Notes: a model not told the origin generated them from the sequence alone. Positions 19,355-29,090 are shown, counted from the first letter of the stretch. The stretch is DNA of 64,000 nucleotides from Gammaproteobacteria bacterium (GCA_026196575.1 JAPHSX010000057.1:1-64000); one strand, 5' to 3'. Made by a program: numbers and translations.

Positions 19355-20212
19355 CTACTCAAGCACCTCAATGGTGTATTCATCACCAATCTTCCACGCG
19401 CCATCACGCGACAGCAATACAAAGCCCTTGCGCGTGAGGTCGCGATAGTGGTCGGAGTGATAGCGTTGCACCGCCTTCACCAGCAGTGCGCCACCGTCGC
19501 CACTGCTCACCTCGAACCCCTCCAGTGCCACCTCGATCACGCCCGGCTTGCGCAACCGCAACCGCCGCTGCGCCTGCCACTGCGCCAGGGTCAGGCCGCG
19601 CGGCGGCCGATAGGTGGCATCGTAGGCCGCCAGGTAGCCCTCCACATCCTGTGCCGACCAGGCCGCGGCCCACTGCTTCAGCGCGGCAATCGCCTCGTCA
19701 CCGGAGGGGGAGCGCGGCGGTGGCGACGGCGTCGCGGGCGCCTCGTGATAATCAAGGGGGAGCAGTTGCAGCCCCTGCTGCTGCTCGCTCATGCGTAACG
19801 CCCTGGCGTAGGAGTTGCTGGACATCTCCACGTAGACGCGGCTCAGATTTTTGTAGATGGCGGCATAACGGGGGTCACTCTTCATCGCCCGGGTCAGCAG
19901 CTCGCTCGCCTCCTGCAACCGCCCGTCGGCGGCGTAGAGGGCGGCAAGATTGTTGTAAGGGGCGGGATCCCGCGGCAACTCCTCAATCAGTTGCAGGTAG
20001 AGTACCTCCGCCTCATCGTCGCGCCGCAGCCCGGCCAGCGCAGTGGCGCGCAGCAGGCGCGCGCGCGCCGATGCGGGGCCGTCGGCCAGCCGCTCCAGCG
20101 CCGCCTGATGGCTGCCCGCCGCGATCAGCACCGCCGCCTCATCGAGGGTAGCGGCCAGCGACCCGCTTGACAGCAGCATGACGGCCAGCACCTTAACGGT
20201 CAATTTGCACAT
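19355..20212 (-). CDS. Secreted TPR protein with NTF2-like domain, partner of the L,D-transpeptidase
   Basis: A 285-residue protein. The start at 20212 (MCKLTVKVLAVMLLSSGSLAA) gives a signal peptide and has AGGAG upstream. A longer frame reaching 20365 has no such support. TPR repeats run from about 22 to 150 (AALERLADGPASARARLLRATALAGL, DPAPYNNLAALYAADGRLQEASELL, AAIYKNLSRVY). A Pro/Ser linker follows, then an NTF2-like domain from about 175 whose start, WAAAWSAQDVEGYLAAYD, lines up with WRADWQSGDVERYLSHYD in the next gene. It abuts that gene and probably works with it in the periplasm. Confidence 0.82.
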   Translation of the reverse strand: MCKLTVKVLAVMLLSSGSLAATLDEAAVLIAAGSHQAALERLADGPASARARLLRATALAGLRRDDEAEVLYLQLIEELPRDPAPYNNLAALYAADGRLQEASELLTRAMKSDPRYAAIYKNLSRVYVEMSSNSYARALRMSEQQQGLQLLPLDYHEAPATPSPPPRSPSGDEAIAALKQWAAAWSAQDVEGYLAAYDATYRPPRGLTLAQWQAQRRLRLRKPGVIEVALEGFEVSSGDGGALLVKAVQRYHSDHYRDLTRKGFVLLSRDGAWKIGDEYTIEVLE

Positions 20213-20455
20213 AACTCTCCTTATGATAACTCTCCCCCATCGAGGCCCCCCTGCCGCAAAGGTGGTGCCCGTTATGGCCTCTTCCCTCCATAAAAATATC
20301 GCGCCTCTCCCGCGCGCGCCGTTCACCGGGGCTTGCGGGATTATATCCAGTGTCCCGCCCCGCATAAACCCGCAACGGGCGCGGCGGCCAAGTGAGGGTA
20401 CCGGGCATTACCGGTTCGATCTACAATCAACCATTCCTCTTCAGACAGAAAGAAG

Positions 20456-22057
20456 ATGTCGCACTCCCGCCACTTGCTTGAGCAGATAGAGAAACTGACC
20501 GAGATCGGTACCGCCCTCTCGGCGGAGCGCGATACCGAGCGGTTGCTGGAGACCATCCTGCTCGGCGCCAAGCGGCTGACCCATGCCGACGGCGGCACCC
20601 TCTACTCGGTGCAGGAGGATGGCACGGTGAAGATGGAGATCGTGCGCACCGATTCGCTCAACTTTGCCATGGGCGGCACCACCGGCAAGGCCATCCCCTT
20701 CGCCCCGATCCCGCTGTACGATGCCGCGGGCCAACCCAACCACCACATGGTGGTGACCCATGCGGTGCTCAATGACCGCACCATCAATATCCCCGATGCC
20801 TACGATGCGGACGGTTTCGACTTCTCCGGCACCAAGAGCTTTGATGCCAGCACCGGCTACCGCTCCACCTCCTTCCTCACCGTGCCGATGAAGGATCACG
20901 AGGGGGAGATCATCGGCGTACTGCAACTGCTCAACGCCCAGGAGGAGAATGGCGGCATCATCCCCTTTGACGATGCCGCACAGAAGCTGGCCGAATCGCT
21001 CGCCTCGCAGGCGGCCATCGCGCTGACCAACCGCCGCCTGATCGACGACCTGAAGAACCTGCTGGAGTCCCTGATCCAGCTCATCGCCACCGCCATCGAC
21101 GAAAAATCCCCCTACACCGGCGGCCACTGCAAGCGGGTACCGGAGCTGACCATGGCGCTGGCCGAGGCGGCACATCACGCGGAGGGGCAGTTCAAGGCCT
21201 TCCGCATGAGCGAGGATGACCGTTATGAGCTGCGCATGGCCGCCTGGCTGCACGACTGCGGCAAGATCACCACCCCCGAGGCGGTGGTCGATAAGGCGAC
21301 CAAACTGGAGACCATCTACGATCGCATCGAGGTCGTCGCCACCCGCTTCGAGCTTCTCAAGCGCGACGCCGAGATCACCCTGCTGCGCCGGCAGCTGGAG
21401 TGCGCCGACGAGGCGCAACGGCTCACCGCCCGCCAGCAGTACGAACGACACGCCGATGAACTCGAGGCGGAGCTCGACTTTCTGCGCCGCTGCAACAGTG
21501 GCGGCGAGTTCATGTCGGAGGCAGAGCAGGAGCGGGTACGGCAGATTGGCCGGCGCTGCTGGCAGCAGGGCGGCCAGCAGCGGCCACTGCTCAGCGACGA
21601 TGAGCTCTACAACCTCACCATTCAGAAGGGCACCCTCACCCCCGAGGAGCGTGAGGTGATCAACAACCACATCGTCGCCACCATCAAGATGCTGGAGGCC
21701 CTCCCCTTCCCGAAAAATCTGCGCCATGTACCGGAGTTTGCCGGCGGTCACCACGAAAAGATGGATGGCAGCGGCTACCCGCGCGGCCTCACCGGCGAAC
21801 AGATGTCACTGCAGGCGCGCATCATGGCCATCGCCGACATCTTCGAGGCCCTCACTGCCAAGGATCGCCCCTACAAGGAGGGAAAAAAGCTCTCCGAGGC
21901 GCTGCGCATCCTCGGCCTGATGAGCGAGGAGCACCACATCGACCCCGACCTGTTCCGCCTCTTCATCCAGGCCCGGATTTATCAACAGTACGCCGACAGT
22001 TATCTCGCACCCGAGCAGATCGACCCCATCGACATCAACACACTCCCCGGTATCTAG
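20456..22057 (+). CDS. GAF/HD-GYP domain phosphodiesterase with a large insert
   Basis: A 533-residue cytoplasmic signalling protein. GAF sensor at about 5-195. HD-GYP domain from about 200, with HD at 266-267 in WLHDCGKI and the GYP signature at 440-442 in HHEKMDGSGYP. HD-GYP enzymes hydrolyse cyclic di-GMP, and the metal-binding residues look intact. Between the HD and GYP motifs there are about 174 residues instead of the usual 60 or so. The extra stretch, about 283-390, is charged and helical (LLRRQLECADEAQRL, YERHADELEAELDFLRR) with a Gln/Gly-rich segment. The gene stands alone and is divergent from the TPR gene across 243 bp. Confidence 0.88.
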   Translation: MSHSRHLLEQIEKLTEIGTALSAERDTERLLETILLGAKRLTHADGGTLYSVQEDGTVKMEIVRTDSLNFAMGGTTGKAIPFAPIPLYDAAGQPNHHMVVTHAVLNDRTINIPDAYDADGFDFSGTKSFDASTGYRSTSFLTVPMKDHEGEIIGVLQLLNAQEENGGIIPFDDAAQKLAESLASQAAIALTNRRLIDDLKNLLESLIQLIATAIDEKSPYTGGHCKRVPELTMALAEAAHHAEGQFKAFRMSEDDRYELRMAAWLHDCGKITTPEAVVDKATKLETIYDRIEVVATRFELLKRDAEITLLRRQLECADEAQRLTARQQYERHADELEAELDFLRRCNSGGEFMSEAEQERVRQIGRRCWQQGGQQRPLLSDDELYNLTIQKGTLTPEEREVINNHIVATIKMLEALPFPKNLRHVPEFAGGHHEKMDGSGYPRGLTGEQMSLQARIMAIADIFEALTAKDRPYKEGKKLSEALRILGLMSEEHHIDPDLFRLFIQARIYQQYADSYLAPEQIDPIDINTLPGI

Positions 22058-22099
22058 CGCCGTGCTACACTAATCGCCTTTTTTCGTACCACGACCTGG

Positions 22100-22260
22100 C
22101 CCGGATGTTTCATGAAGACGCATGATGATCGCGCCGTATATTGATTGCAGAGTGGATTTTTGGAAGGAGCGGTGTAGTTATTCATACACCCGACTGAGGA
22201 AAATTCGCTGTGCAATCAAGAGACAAGCGAGGGCATGCGTGATTTGTGAAACATTCGGGC
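22100..22260. mobile_element. 161-bp MITE-like imperfect palindrome
   Basis: The ends CCCGGATGTTTCA (22100-22112) and TGAAACATTCGGG (22247-22259) are inverted with one mismatch. Further in, ACGCATG (22118-22124) pairs with CATGCGT (22234-22240). TTGATTGCA-AG-G-ATTTT (from 22141) pairs with the stretch ending TGCAATCAA (to 22219). GGTGTA (22171-22176) pairs with TACACC (22185-22190). The palindrome therefore runs to the middle at about 22180. It codes for nothing and ends 11 bp before the next start codon. This is the shape of a MITE or large extragenic palindrome. No target duplication is obvious. Confidence 0.7.
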
Positions 22261-22270
22261 TAGGCCCTCC

Positions 22271-25200
22271 ATGAGCGACATGAGCAGCATGAGCAGCGAC
22301 TCCCCGGTCCGCATTCGCGAGATCCCCTACAACTACACCTCCTTTTCTGACCGCGAGATCGTGATCCGTTTCCTCGGCGAGGAGATGTGGCGGGTGCTTG
22401 ATCTGCTGCGCGGCGAGCGGGTCACCGGTCGTTCGGCGCGCATGCTGTTTGAGGTGCTGGGAGATATGTGGGTCATCAGCCGCAACCCCTTCATTCAGGA
22501 CGACCTGATTGAAAACCGCAAGCGCTGGGAGTCGCTGGTACACGCCCTCTATCACCGCCTCGACCAGATCGAACAGCGGGCCGATGAGAATCCCCAGGCG
22601 CTGGCGTTGGCCGCCGCCACGCGTCAGGCGGTGAAGAAATTCGAGCAGTGGCTCCCCTGCGTCAGGGAGAAGCGCATTGAGGTGCGCCGCCGCCTGCTGA
22701 AGGTGACGCGCAGAGACAATATCCAGTTCGACGGGCTGGCCCGCGTGAGCCACGTGACCGACGCCTCCGACTGGCGGGTGGAGTACCCGCTGGTGGTGCT
22801 CACCCCGGAGAACGAGGCCGAGGTGGCCGCGGTGGTGCGTGCCTGCATCGAGCTGGAGCTGACCATCATCCCGCGCGGCGGCGGCACCGGTTACACCGGC
22901 GGGGCGGTGCCGCTGCACGCCGACAGCGCGGTGATTAACACCGAAAAGCTGGAGCACCTCTCGGCGGTAACGCTGCGCCGCCTGCCCGGGGTGGCGGCGG
23001 AGGTGGCGACCATCGAGGTCGGCGTCGGGGTGGTGACCCGCCGCGTCTCGGAGCGGGCGGAGGCGGCGGGCTATGTCTTTGCCGTCGACCCCACCTCGCA
23101 GGATGCCTCCTGCATCGGCGGCAATATCGCGATGAATGCCGGTGGCAAGAAGGCGGTGATGTGGGGCACCACGCTCGACAATCTGGTCTCCTGGCGCATG
23201 GTGATGCCGGACGGCGAGTGGCTGGAGGTGGAGCGGCTCGACCACAATCTGGGGAAGATCCACGAGGTGGCGCAGGCACGGTTTCGTATCAGCCGCTACG
23301 GCCTCGATGGGAAAACCTTAAAGGGCGAGCCGGAGCTGCTGGCGATCCCCGGCGAGCAGCTGCGCAAGCGCGGTCTCGGCAAGGATGTGACCAACAAGTT
23401 TCTCGGTGGCCTGCCCGGCATCCAGAAGGAGGGGTGTGACGGCATCATCACCTCGGCGGTCTTCATCCTGCACCGCATGCCCCGCTTTACCCGCACCGTC
23501 TGCCTGGAGTTTTTCGGCAGCGAGCTGCGCCGCTCGGTGCTTGCCATCGTCGAGACCAAGGACTATCTGGATGCCCTGGAGGGGGTGATGCTGGCGGGGC
23601 TGGAGCACCTGGACGACCGCTATATCAAGGCGGTCAACTACAGCACCAAGGCGCCGCGCGCCGACCTGCCGAAGATGGTACTGCTGGCCGATATCGTGGG
23701 TGAGGATGAGGCGCGGGTGGCCGAGGCCGCCTCGATGGTGGTGCGCATGGCCAACGCCCGCGAGGCGGAGGGCTTTATCGCCACCAGTCCCGAGGCGCGC
23801 CACCGTTTCTGGGCCGATCGCGCACGCACCGCAGCCATCGCCGCCCACACCAACGCCTTCAAGATCAACGAGGATGTGGTGATCCCGCTGGAACGCCTGG
23901 CCGATTACGCCGAGGGGATCGAGCGTATTAACATCGAGCAGTCGATTCAGAACAAGCTGCAGATCATCGGCCGGGTGGCCGCCTGTCTGCGTGGCGGCCT
24001 GCCCGAGCGCGGCAGCGATCTCGACTATCAGGAGAGCGCGGAGAATACCGCCATCATTGCCGCCAAACTGGCGGCGGCCGAGGCCCATCTGGCCGCCACT
24101 GCCGAGCGCTGGCGTGCACTGCTGCAGGGGCTGGATCGACCGCTGGCGGACGCGGCGGATGAGCCGGCGGGCGGCGAGACGGTGTTTGCCCTGCTGCTAC
24201 GCCGGGAGCTGCGGATCTCCTGGCGTGACGAGGTAGAGCGGCCGCTCAAGGAGATCTTCTCCGGGCGCGAGCTGCAGGGGGTACGCGACCGCTTTGATGC
24301 GATCCATGCCGAACTGCGCCCGCGCCGCCTCTTCGTCGCCACCCACATGCACGCGGGCGACGGCAACGTACACACCAATATCCCGGTCTTCTCCAACGAC
24401 TATGAGATGCTGCACGAGGCCGAGCGGGTAGTGGAGCGCATCATGCACCTGGCCGAGGCGCTGGGCGGGGTGATCTCGGGCGAGCACGGCATCGGTCTGA
24501 CCAAGATGCAGTTCCTCGCCCCCGAGGCGGTGGCGGCCTTTGCCGAGTACAAGCAGCAGGTGGATCCGGCGCACCACTTCAATCGCGGCAAGCTGCTGGC
24601 CGGATCGGGGCTGGAGAACGCCTACACCCCGTCGCTGCGCCTGCTGCAACAGGAGGCACTGATCCTCGAGGCGAGCGAGCTCGGTGAGCTCAACGACATG
24701 GTCAAGGACTGTCTGCGCTGCGGCAAGTGCAAACCGGTCTGCACCACCCATGTGCCGCGCGCCAACCTGCTCTACTCGCCGCGCAACAAGATCCTCGCCA
24801 CCGGCCTCATCGTCGAGGCCTTTCTCTACGAGGAGCAGACCCGGCGCGGCATCTCGGTGCGCCACTTCGACGAGATGAACGACGTGGCCGACCACTGCAC
24901 CGTCTGCCACCGCTGCGTCAAACCCTGTCCGGTGAATATCGACTTTGGCGATGTCTCGGTGCGAATGCGCAACGTGCTGCGACGGCACGGGCAGAAGCGC
25001 TCGCGCCTCGGCACCCGCATGGCGATGCTGTTCCTCAACATTACCGATCCGTCGACCATCAAGCTGATGCGCACCGCGATGATCCGCTGGGGCTACGCCG
25101 GGCAGCGTCTGGGTTACACCCTGGCCAGGCGCCTGGGGCTGCTGCGTGACAAACGCCGCCCGCGGGGAACCACCGGCAAGATGCACCTCAAGGAGCAGGT

Positions 25201-26119
25201 AATCAACTTTGTGAAGCGGCCACTGCCGGGCGGTCTGCCGAGCCAGACCACGCGCGCCATGCTGGGGCTGGAGGACAACAAGGTGATCCCGATCCTGCGC
25301 GACCCGCGTGCCAGCGCCGAGGAGCAGGAGGCGGTCTTCTACTTCCCCGGTTGCGGCTCCGAGCGCCTCTTCAGCGAGGTGGGGCTGGCTACCCTGGCGA
25401 TGCTCTATAAAACCGGGGCACAGACGGTGCTGCCGCCCGGCTATCTTTGCTGTGGCTACCCGCAGAGCGCCGGCGGCGACGACCCCACCGGCAAGCGCAT
25501 CTCGACCGACAATCAGGTGCTGTTCCACCGTGTCGCCAACACCCTCAACTACATGGACATCAAGACGGTGATCGTCTCTTGCGGCACCTGCATGGATCAG
25601 CTGCTGAAATACCGCTTCGAGGCGATCTTTCCCGGCTGCCGACTGCTCGATATCCATGAGTACCTGATGGAGAAAGGGGTGCAGCTTGAGGGCGTGCCGG
25701 GGCAGCGCTACCTCTACCACGACCCCTGCCACTCCCCGATAAAGCGCCACAATCCACTAAAGGTGGCCGCCACCCTGATGGGGCAGGAGGTGCCGCTCTC
25801 GGATCGTTGCTGCGGCGAGTCGGGCACCTTCGCCGTCTCCCGCCCCGATATCGCCACCCAGGTGCGTTTTCGCAAGGAGGAGGAACTGCGCAAGGGGATC
25901 GCCGCCCTGCCTCCTGGCGCGCCAGGAGGCAGCGCGCCCGTCAAGGTTCTCACCTCCTGCCCCGCCTGCCAGCAGGGGCTGGCGCGCTACCGTGATACCA
26001 CCGGTGTCGATACCGGCTACATCGTGGTCGAACTGGCGCGCCAGTTGCACGGCGAGCAGTGGCAACGGGAATTTATCGATGAGGTGAAACAGGGCGGGAT
26101 CGAGCGGGTGCTGCTGTAA
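22271..26119 (+). CDS. Giant FAD-linked oxidase/4Fe-4S/CCG-domain fusion (DUF3683 type)
   Basis: A 1282-residue fusion. The N-terminal 150 residues match DUF3683 ([22 protein letters not shown]). A VAO-type FAD-binding domain follows ([17 protein letters not shown], about 197-213; [22 protein letters not shown]), then the FAD-oxidase C domain ([28 protein letters not shown]). Next come two 4Fe-4S sites, [11 protein letters not shown] and [12 protein letters not shown]. Two CCG domains close the protein ([21 protein letters not shown]). This is the D-lactate/glycolate dehydrogenase plus GlpC/HdrD plan on one chain. The 2-hydroxyacid substrate is inferred, not shown. A palindrome at 25907-25932 adds PPGAPGG near the C-terminus. 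No good ribosome site precedes the ATG. Confidence 0.88.
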   Translation: MSDMSSMSSDSPVRIREIPYNYTSFSDREIVIRFLGEEMWRVLDLLRGERVTGRSARMLFEVLGDMWVISRNPFIQDDLIENRKRWESLVHALYHRLDQIEQRADENPQALALAAATRQAVKKFEQWLPCVREKRIEVRRRLLKVTRRDNIQFDGLARVSHVTDASDWRVEYPLVVLTPENEAEVAAVVRACIELELTIIPRGGGTGYTGGAVPLHADSAVINTEKLEHLSAVTLRRLPGVAAEVATIEVGVGVVTRRVSERAEAAGYVFAVDPTSQDASCIGGNIAMNAGGKKAVMWGTTLDNLVSWRMVMPDGEWLEVERLDHNLGKIHEVAQARFRISRYGLDGKTLKGEPELLAIPGEQLRKRGLGKDVTNKFLGGLPGIQKEGCDGIITSAVFILHRMPRFTRTVCLEFFGSELRRSVLAIVETKDYLDALEGVMLAGLEHLDDRYIKAVNYSTKAPRADLPKMVLLADIVGEDEARVAEAASMVVRMANAREAEGFIATSPEARHRFWADRARTAAIAAHTNAFKINEDVVIPLERLADYAEGIERINIEQSIQNKLQIIGRVAACLRGGLPERGSDLDYQESAENTAIIAAKLAAAEAHLAATAERWRALLQGLDRPLADAADEPAGGETVFALLLRRELRISWRDEVERPLKEIFSGRELQGVRDRFDAIHAELRPRRLFVATHMHAGDGNVHTNIPVFSNDYEMLHEAERVVERIMHLAEALGGVISGEHGIGLTKMQFLAPEAVAAFAEYKQQVDPAHHFNRGKLLAGSGLENAYTPSLRLLQQEALILEASELGELNDMVKDCLRCGKCKPVCTTHVPRANLLYSPRNKILATGLIVEAFLYEEQTRRGISVRHFDEMNDVADHCTVCHRCVKPCPVNIDFGDVSVRMRNVLRRHGQKRSRLGTRMAMLFLNITDPSTIKLMRTAMIRWGYAGQRLGYTLARRLGLLRDKRRPRGTTGKMHLKEQVINFVKRPLPGGLPSQTTRAMLGLEDNKVIPILRDPRASAEEQEAVFYFPGCGSERLFSEVGLATLAMLYKTGAQTVLPPGYLCCGYPQSAGGDDPTGKRISTDNQVLFHRVANTLNYMDIKTVIVSCGTCMDQLLKYRFEAIFPGCRLLDIHEYLMEKGVQLEGVPGQRYLYHDPCHSPIKRHNPLKVAATLMGQEVPLSDRCCGESGTFAVSRPDIATQVRFRKEEELRKGIAALPPGAPGGSAPVKVLTSCPACQQGLARYRDTTGVDTGYIVVELARQLHGEQWQREFIDEVKQGGIERVLL
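25907..25932. repeat. Perfect 26-bp palindrome inside the DUF3683 gene
   Basis: CTGCCTCCTGGCG is followed at once by its exact reverse complement. It is in frame and encodes the run LPPGAPGG just before [10 protein letters not shown]. This position is expected to be a surface loop. Confidence 0.8.
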
Positions 26120-26123
26120 CCTC

Positions 26124-26696
26124 TCAGGTATCACGCCGGCGGCGCAGCGCCGCCGACTGCGTCTCCAGCAAATGACGGATGAGGGCCTCGCGCTCGATCT
26201 CGTCCATCTGGCCGAACTCCAGCTCCACCCGATAGCCCGCCCCCTTCGCCTCGCAACTGAGCACCTTTGCCTGCAGATGCAGGCAAAGGTGTGAGGGGAA
26301 GAGCACCAGCTTGAGGGCCAGCGCACTCTGCGGCGCCAGTGCCGTAGTGCTGTCGAAACTCATCCCCTGCACCCCCAGGCTAACCCGGTGGGTGGGGGTG
26401 ATCTCACCGCCCAGCCCGACCGTACCCACCAGTTGTGCCAGGATATCGATCTTCTTGTCGAGCAGCGCCAGGTAGTTGCCGATATCGGGGTGGTGCTTGC
26501 GGATGGCGGCAAGGATGTGGCCGGACTGCAGGCCGATCTCGCGCAGCCGGATCAGGCCGTCACAAAAGCCGGAGGTGTCGTGACGCCAGGCCAGCGCCTC
26601 GTCCCCCTCCTCCACCCCCAGCGGCTGGACGTCGAGATAGAGCTCGTCATCGATGCGAAAGGTGACGGCACTCGGCTCTTGCGGGGTAGACGGCAT
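26124..26696 (-). CDS. PilZ-like domain protein
   Basis: A 190-residue cytoplasmic protein, convergent with the DUF3683 gene (4 nt between stops). The C-terminal half, from about 100, has a PilZ-like strand pattern: HRVSLGVQGMSFDS stands where PilZ proteins have (D/N)xSxxG, and the strands LKLVLFPS and YRVELEFGQM follow. The classical RxxxR element is not clear, so cyclic di-GMP binding is doubtful. The N-terminal half is helical (LIRLREIGLQSGHILAAIRKHHPDIGNYLALLDKKIDIL) and resembles the leading domain of many PilZ proteins. AGAGGAG precedes the ATG. A 30-bp palindrome lies within the gene (26262-26291). Confidence 0.7.
   Translation of the reverse strand: MPSTPQEPSAVTFRIDDELYLDVQPLGVEEGDEALAWRHDTSGFCDGLIRLREIGLQSGHILAAIRKHHPDIGNYLALLDKKIDILAQLVGTVGLGGEITPTHRVSLGVQGMSFDSTTALAPQSALALKLVLFPSHLCLHLQAKVLSCEAKGAGYRVELEFGQMDEIEREALIRHLLETQSAALRRRRDT
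26262..26291. repeat. 30-bp palindrome (14-bp perfect arms) inside the PilZ-like gene
   Basis: CACCTTTGCCTGCA and TGCAGGCAAAGGTG are exact reverse complements separated by GA. In the protein this is HLCLHLQAKV. No T-run follows, so it is not an evident terminator. Confidence 0.8.
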
Positions 26697-26720
26697 GCCT
26701 GCTCCTCTGCGCGAACCGGG

Positions 26721-27380
26721 TTAGAGGGTGGTCACACCCGCGGCGCTGCCCACCAGCACCACGTCGGCGGGACGCAGGGCAAACAGGCCATTGGTAACCA
26801 CGCCGGTGATGTTGTTGAGCTTCTGCTCCAGCTCCACCGGGTTCATGATCTGCAGCGTGTGCACGTCAAGGATGACGTTGCCGTTGTCGGTGACAAACCC
26901 CTCGCGGTAGACCGGCTCGCCTCCCAGCTTCACCAGCTCGCGGGCGACGTAGCTGCGCGCCATCGGGATCACCTCCACCGGCAGCGGGAAGGCGCCCAGT
27001 ACCTCCACCACCTTGCTCTCATCGACGATGCAGACGAACTTCTTCGCCACCGCCGCCACGATCTTCTCGCGGGTCAGCGCGCCGCCGCCACCCTTTACCA
27101 GGTGGGCGTAACGGTTGGTCTCGTCGGCGCCGTCGATATAGACCGACATCTCGTCGACCGAGTTGAGGTCGAACACCGGGATACCGTGACCACGCAGGCG
27201 CGCGGCGCTCGCCTCTGAGCTGGCCACCGTGCCCTTGATCTGGCCCTTGATCCCGGCCAGCGCGTCGATAAAGAAGTTGGCGGTGGAGCCGGTGCCGATC
27301 CCGATAATGGTGTCGGTGACCACATGTTCGAGCGCCGCCCGAGCTACCGCCTGTTTCATTTCGTCCTGAGTCATGCCCAT
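26721..27380 (-). CDS. rpiA: Ribose-5-phosphate isomerase A
   Basis: A 219-residue enzyme interconverting ribose-5-phosphate and ribulose-5-phosphate in the pentose-phosphate and Calvin cycles. Typical motifs are [15 protein letters not shown] (26-40), [10 protein letters not shown], the active-site DGADE region [21 protein letters not shown] and [11 protein letters not shown]. Two ATGs (27380, 27374) are possible; the second matches E. coli MTQDE. The start region is 121 bp from divergent ilvA. In an autotroph the enzyme would also serve carbon fixation. Confidence 0.96.
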   Translation of the reverse strand: MGMTQDEMKQAVARAALEHVVTDTIIGIGTGSTANFFIDALAGIKGQIKGTVASSEASAARLRGHGIPVFDLNSVDEMSVYIDGADETNRYAHLVKGGGGALTREKIVAAVAKKFVCIVDESKVVEVLGAFPLPVEVIPMARSYVARELVKLGGEPVYREGFVTDNGNVILDVHTLQIMNPVELEQKLNNITGVVTNGLFALRPADVVLVGSAAGVTTL

Positions 27381-27501
27381 GGAAGCTCTATCCTCTGTTT
27401 TTTTTAGATTGCGATGAGTTGATTCTAGCAGTTTGCGGCGGGTGGGCGCGATAGTGACCGAACCGCTTGTAACTTTTTGGCGACCTGCTTAATGTAGGCC
27501 C

Positions 27502-29028
27502 ATGCTGAATGACTATCTGAAACGTATCCTTACGGCCCGCGTCTACGACGTGGCGATCGAGACCCCGCTGGAGCCGGCCCCGGCCCTCTCCCTGCGCCTG
27601 CGCAACCAGGTGTGGCTGAAGCGCGAGGACCTGCAGCCGGTCTTCTCTTTCAAGTTGCGCGGTGCCTACAACAAAATGGCCAGCCTCACCCCGACGGAGC
27701 GCGCGCGCGGGGTCTGTGCCGCCTCGGCGGGCAACCACGCCCAGGGGGTGGCGATGTCGGCGCGCAAGCTCGGCATCGATGCCACCATCGTGATGCCGAT
27801 GACCACCCCCGAGATCAAGGTGCGCGCCGTCGCCGCGCGCGGCGCGCGGGTGGAGCTGGCGGGCAACACCTATGACGAGGCCTATCAGCACGCCCGCAAG
27901 CTGGCCGATGAGCGCGGCCTGACCTTTGTCCACCCCTACGATGACCCGGTGGTGATCGCCGGGCAGGGGACCGTGGCGATGGAGATGATGCGCCAGCATC
28001 CGCAGCCGGAACAGCTGGAGGCGGTCTTTGTGCCGGTCGGCGGCGGCGGCCTGATCGCCGGGGTGGCCGCCTACATCAAGGCGCTCTATCCGCAGGTGAA
28101 GGTGATCGGCGTCGAGCCGGAGGATGCCCCCTGTTTTCACGCGGCGCTCAAGGCGGGGGAACGGGTGGTGCTCGATCAGGTCGGCATCTTTGCCGACGGT
28201 GTGGCGGTAAGGCAGGTGGGCGAGGAGCCGTTTCGCGTGGCCCGCGACCTGGTGGAGGAGGTGATCCTGGTCACCACCGACGAGATCTGCGCCGCGATTA
28301 AGGATATCTTCGAGGAGACCCGCTCCATCGCCGAGCCGGCGGGCGCCCTGGCCGTTGCCGGGCTGAAGAAATATATCGCCCGTGAGGGGGTGGAGGAGAA
28401 ACTCTTCTGCGCCATCGACTCCGGCGCCAACATGAACTTCGACCGCCTGCGCCACGTCGCCGAGCGGGCCGAGCTGGGGGAGCTGCGCGAGGGACTGTTT
28501 GCCGTCACCATCCCCGAGCGCCCCGGCAGCTTCCTCAGCTTCTGCGAGACCCTCGGCACGCGCAACATCACCGAATTCAACTACCGCTACGCCGATAGCG
28601 CCAATGCCCACATCTTTGTCGGTGTGCAGTTGAGCGGCGGGCGCGAGGAGAAGGATCAGCTACTCGATGCACTGGCGCAAAAGGCACTGCCGGTGCAGGA
28701 CCTCAGCGAAAACGAAATGGCCAAACTGCACATCCGCTATATGGTCGGCGGGCGGGCCAATGCTGCGAACGAGCGGCTGCTGCGCTTCGAGTTCCCCGAG
28801 CGCCCGGGGGCGCTGCTGCGTTTTCTTACCACCCTGGGCGGACGCTGGAACATCTCCCTGTTTCACTACCGTAACCACGGCGCCGCCTACGGCCGCGTGC
28901 TGTGCGGCATTCAGGTGCCCGATGCAGATCTGCAGAAGTTCCACGCCTTTCTGGAGCAGCTTGGCTACCCCTGGTGGCAGGAGGATGGGAATCCCGCCTA
29001 CGCGCGCTTTTTGCGCTTTGAAGAGTGA
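27502..29028 (+). CDS. ilvA: Threonine ammonia-lyase, biosynthetic (IlvA)
   Basis: A 508-residue PLP enzyme making 2-oxobutanoate for isoleucine. The PLP lysine is Lys51 in FSFKLRGAYNKM. The phosphate-binding glycine loop is VGGGGLIAGVAAYIK. Two regulatory ACT-like domains follow, near residues 330-410 (FAVTIPERPGSFLSFCETLG) and 420-505 (LRFEFPERPGALLRFLTTLG), as in the isoleucine-inhibited form. The length equals the E. coli enzyme. It is divergent from rpiA and followed by the hairpin repeat 29041-29066. Confidence 0.96.
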   Translation: MLNDYLKRILTARVYDVAIETPLEPAPALSLRLRNQVWLKREDLQPVFSFKLRGAYNKMASLTPTERARGVCAASAGNHAQGVAMSARKLGIDATIVMPMTTPEIKVRAVAARGARVELAGNTYDEAYQHARKLADERGLTFVHPYDDPVVIAGQGTVAMEMMRQHPQPEQLEAVFVPVGGGGLIAGVAAYIKALYPQVKVIGVEPEDAPCFHAALKAGERVVLDQVGIFADGVAVRQVGEEPFRVARDLVEEVILVTTDEICAAIKDIFEETRSIAEPAGALAVAGLKKYIAREGVEEKLFCAIDSGANMNFDRLRHVAERAELGELREGLFAVTIPERPGSFLSFCETLGTRNITEFNYRYADSANAHIFVGVQLSGGREEKDQLLDALAQKALPVQDLSENEMAKLHIRYMVGGRANAANERLLRFEFPERPGALLRFLTTLGGRWNISLFHYRNHGAAYGRVLCGIQVPDADLQKFHAFLEQLGYPWWQEDGNPAYARFLRFEE

Positions 29029-29040
29029 AGAGCACACCGG

Positions 29041-29066
29041 CGTTCCCACGCCCCTGCGTGGGAACG
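29041..29066. repeat. Hairpin repeat after ilvA
   Basis: CGTTCCCACGC and GCGTGGGAACG are perfect 11-bp arms around a 4-nt loop, 12 nt past the ilvA stop. It has the look of a dispersed extragenic palindrome (a GTTCCCACGC type occurs in many proteobacteria). It may protect or end the ilvA transcript. Confidence 0.7.
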
Positions 29067-29090
29067 CGCGCGCATAAAGATAGTTGTGGC

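Noticed and set aside
20212-20365. Longer N-terminus for the TPR gene
   Set aside because: It would bury the signal peptide behind 51 unlikely residues; the start at 20212 has AGGAG.
22050-22090. Terminator after the HD-GYP gene
   Set aside because: A T-run (CCTTTTTTCG) is present at about 22078 but no convincing stem precedes it.
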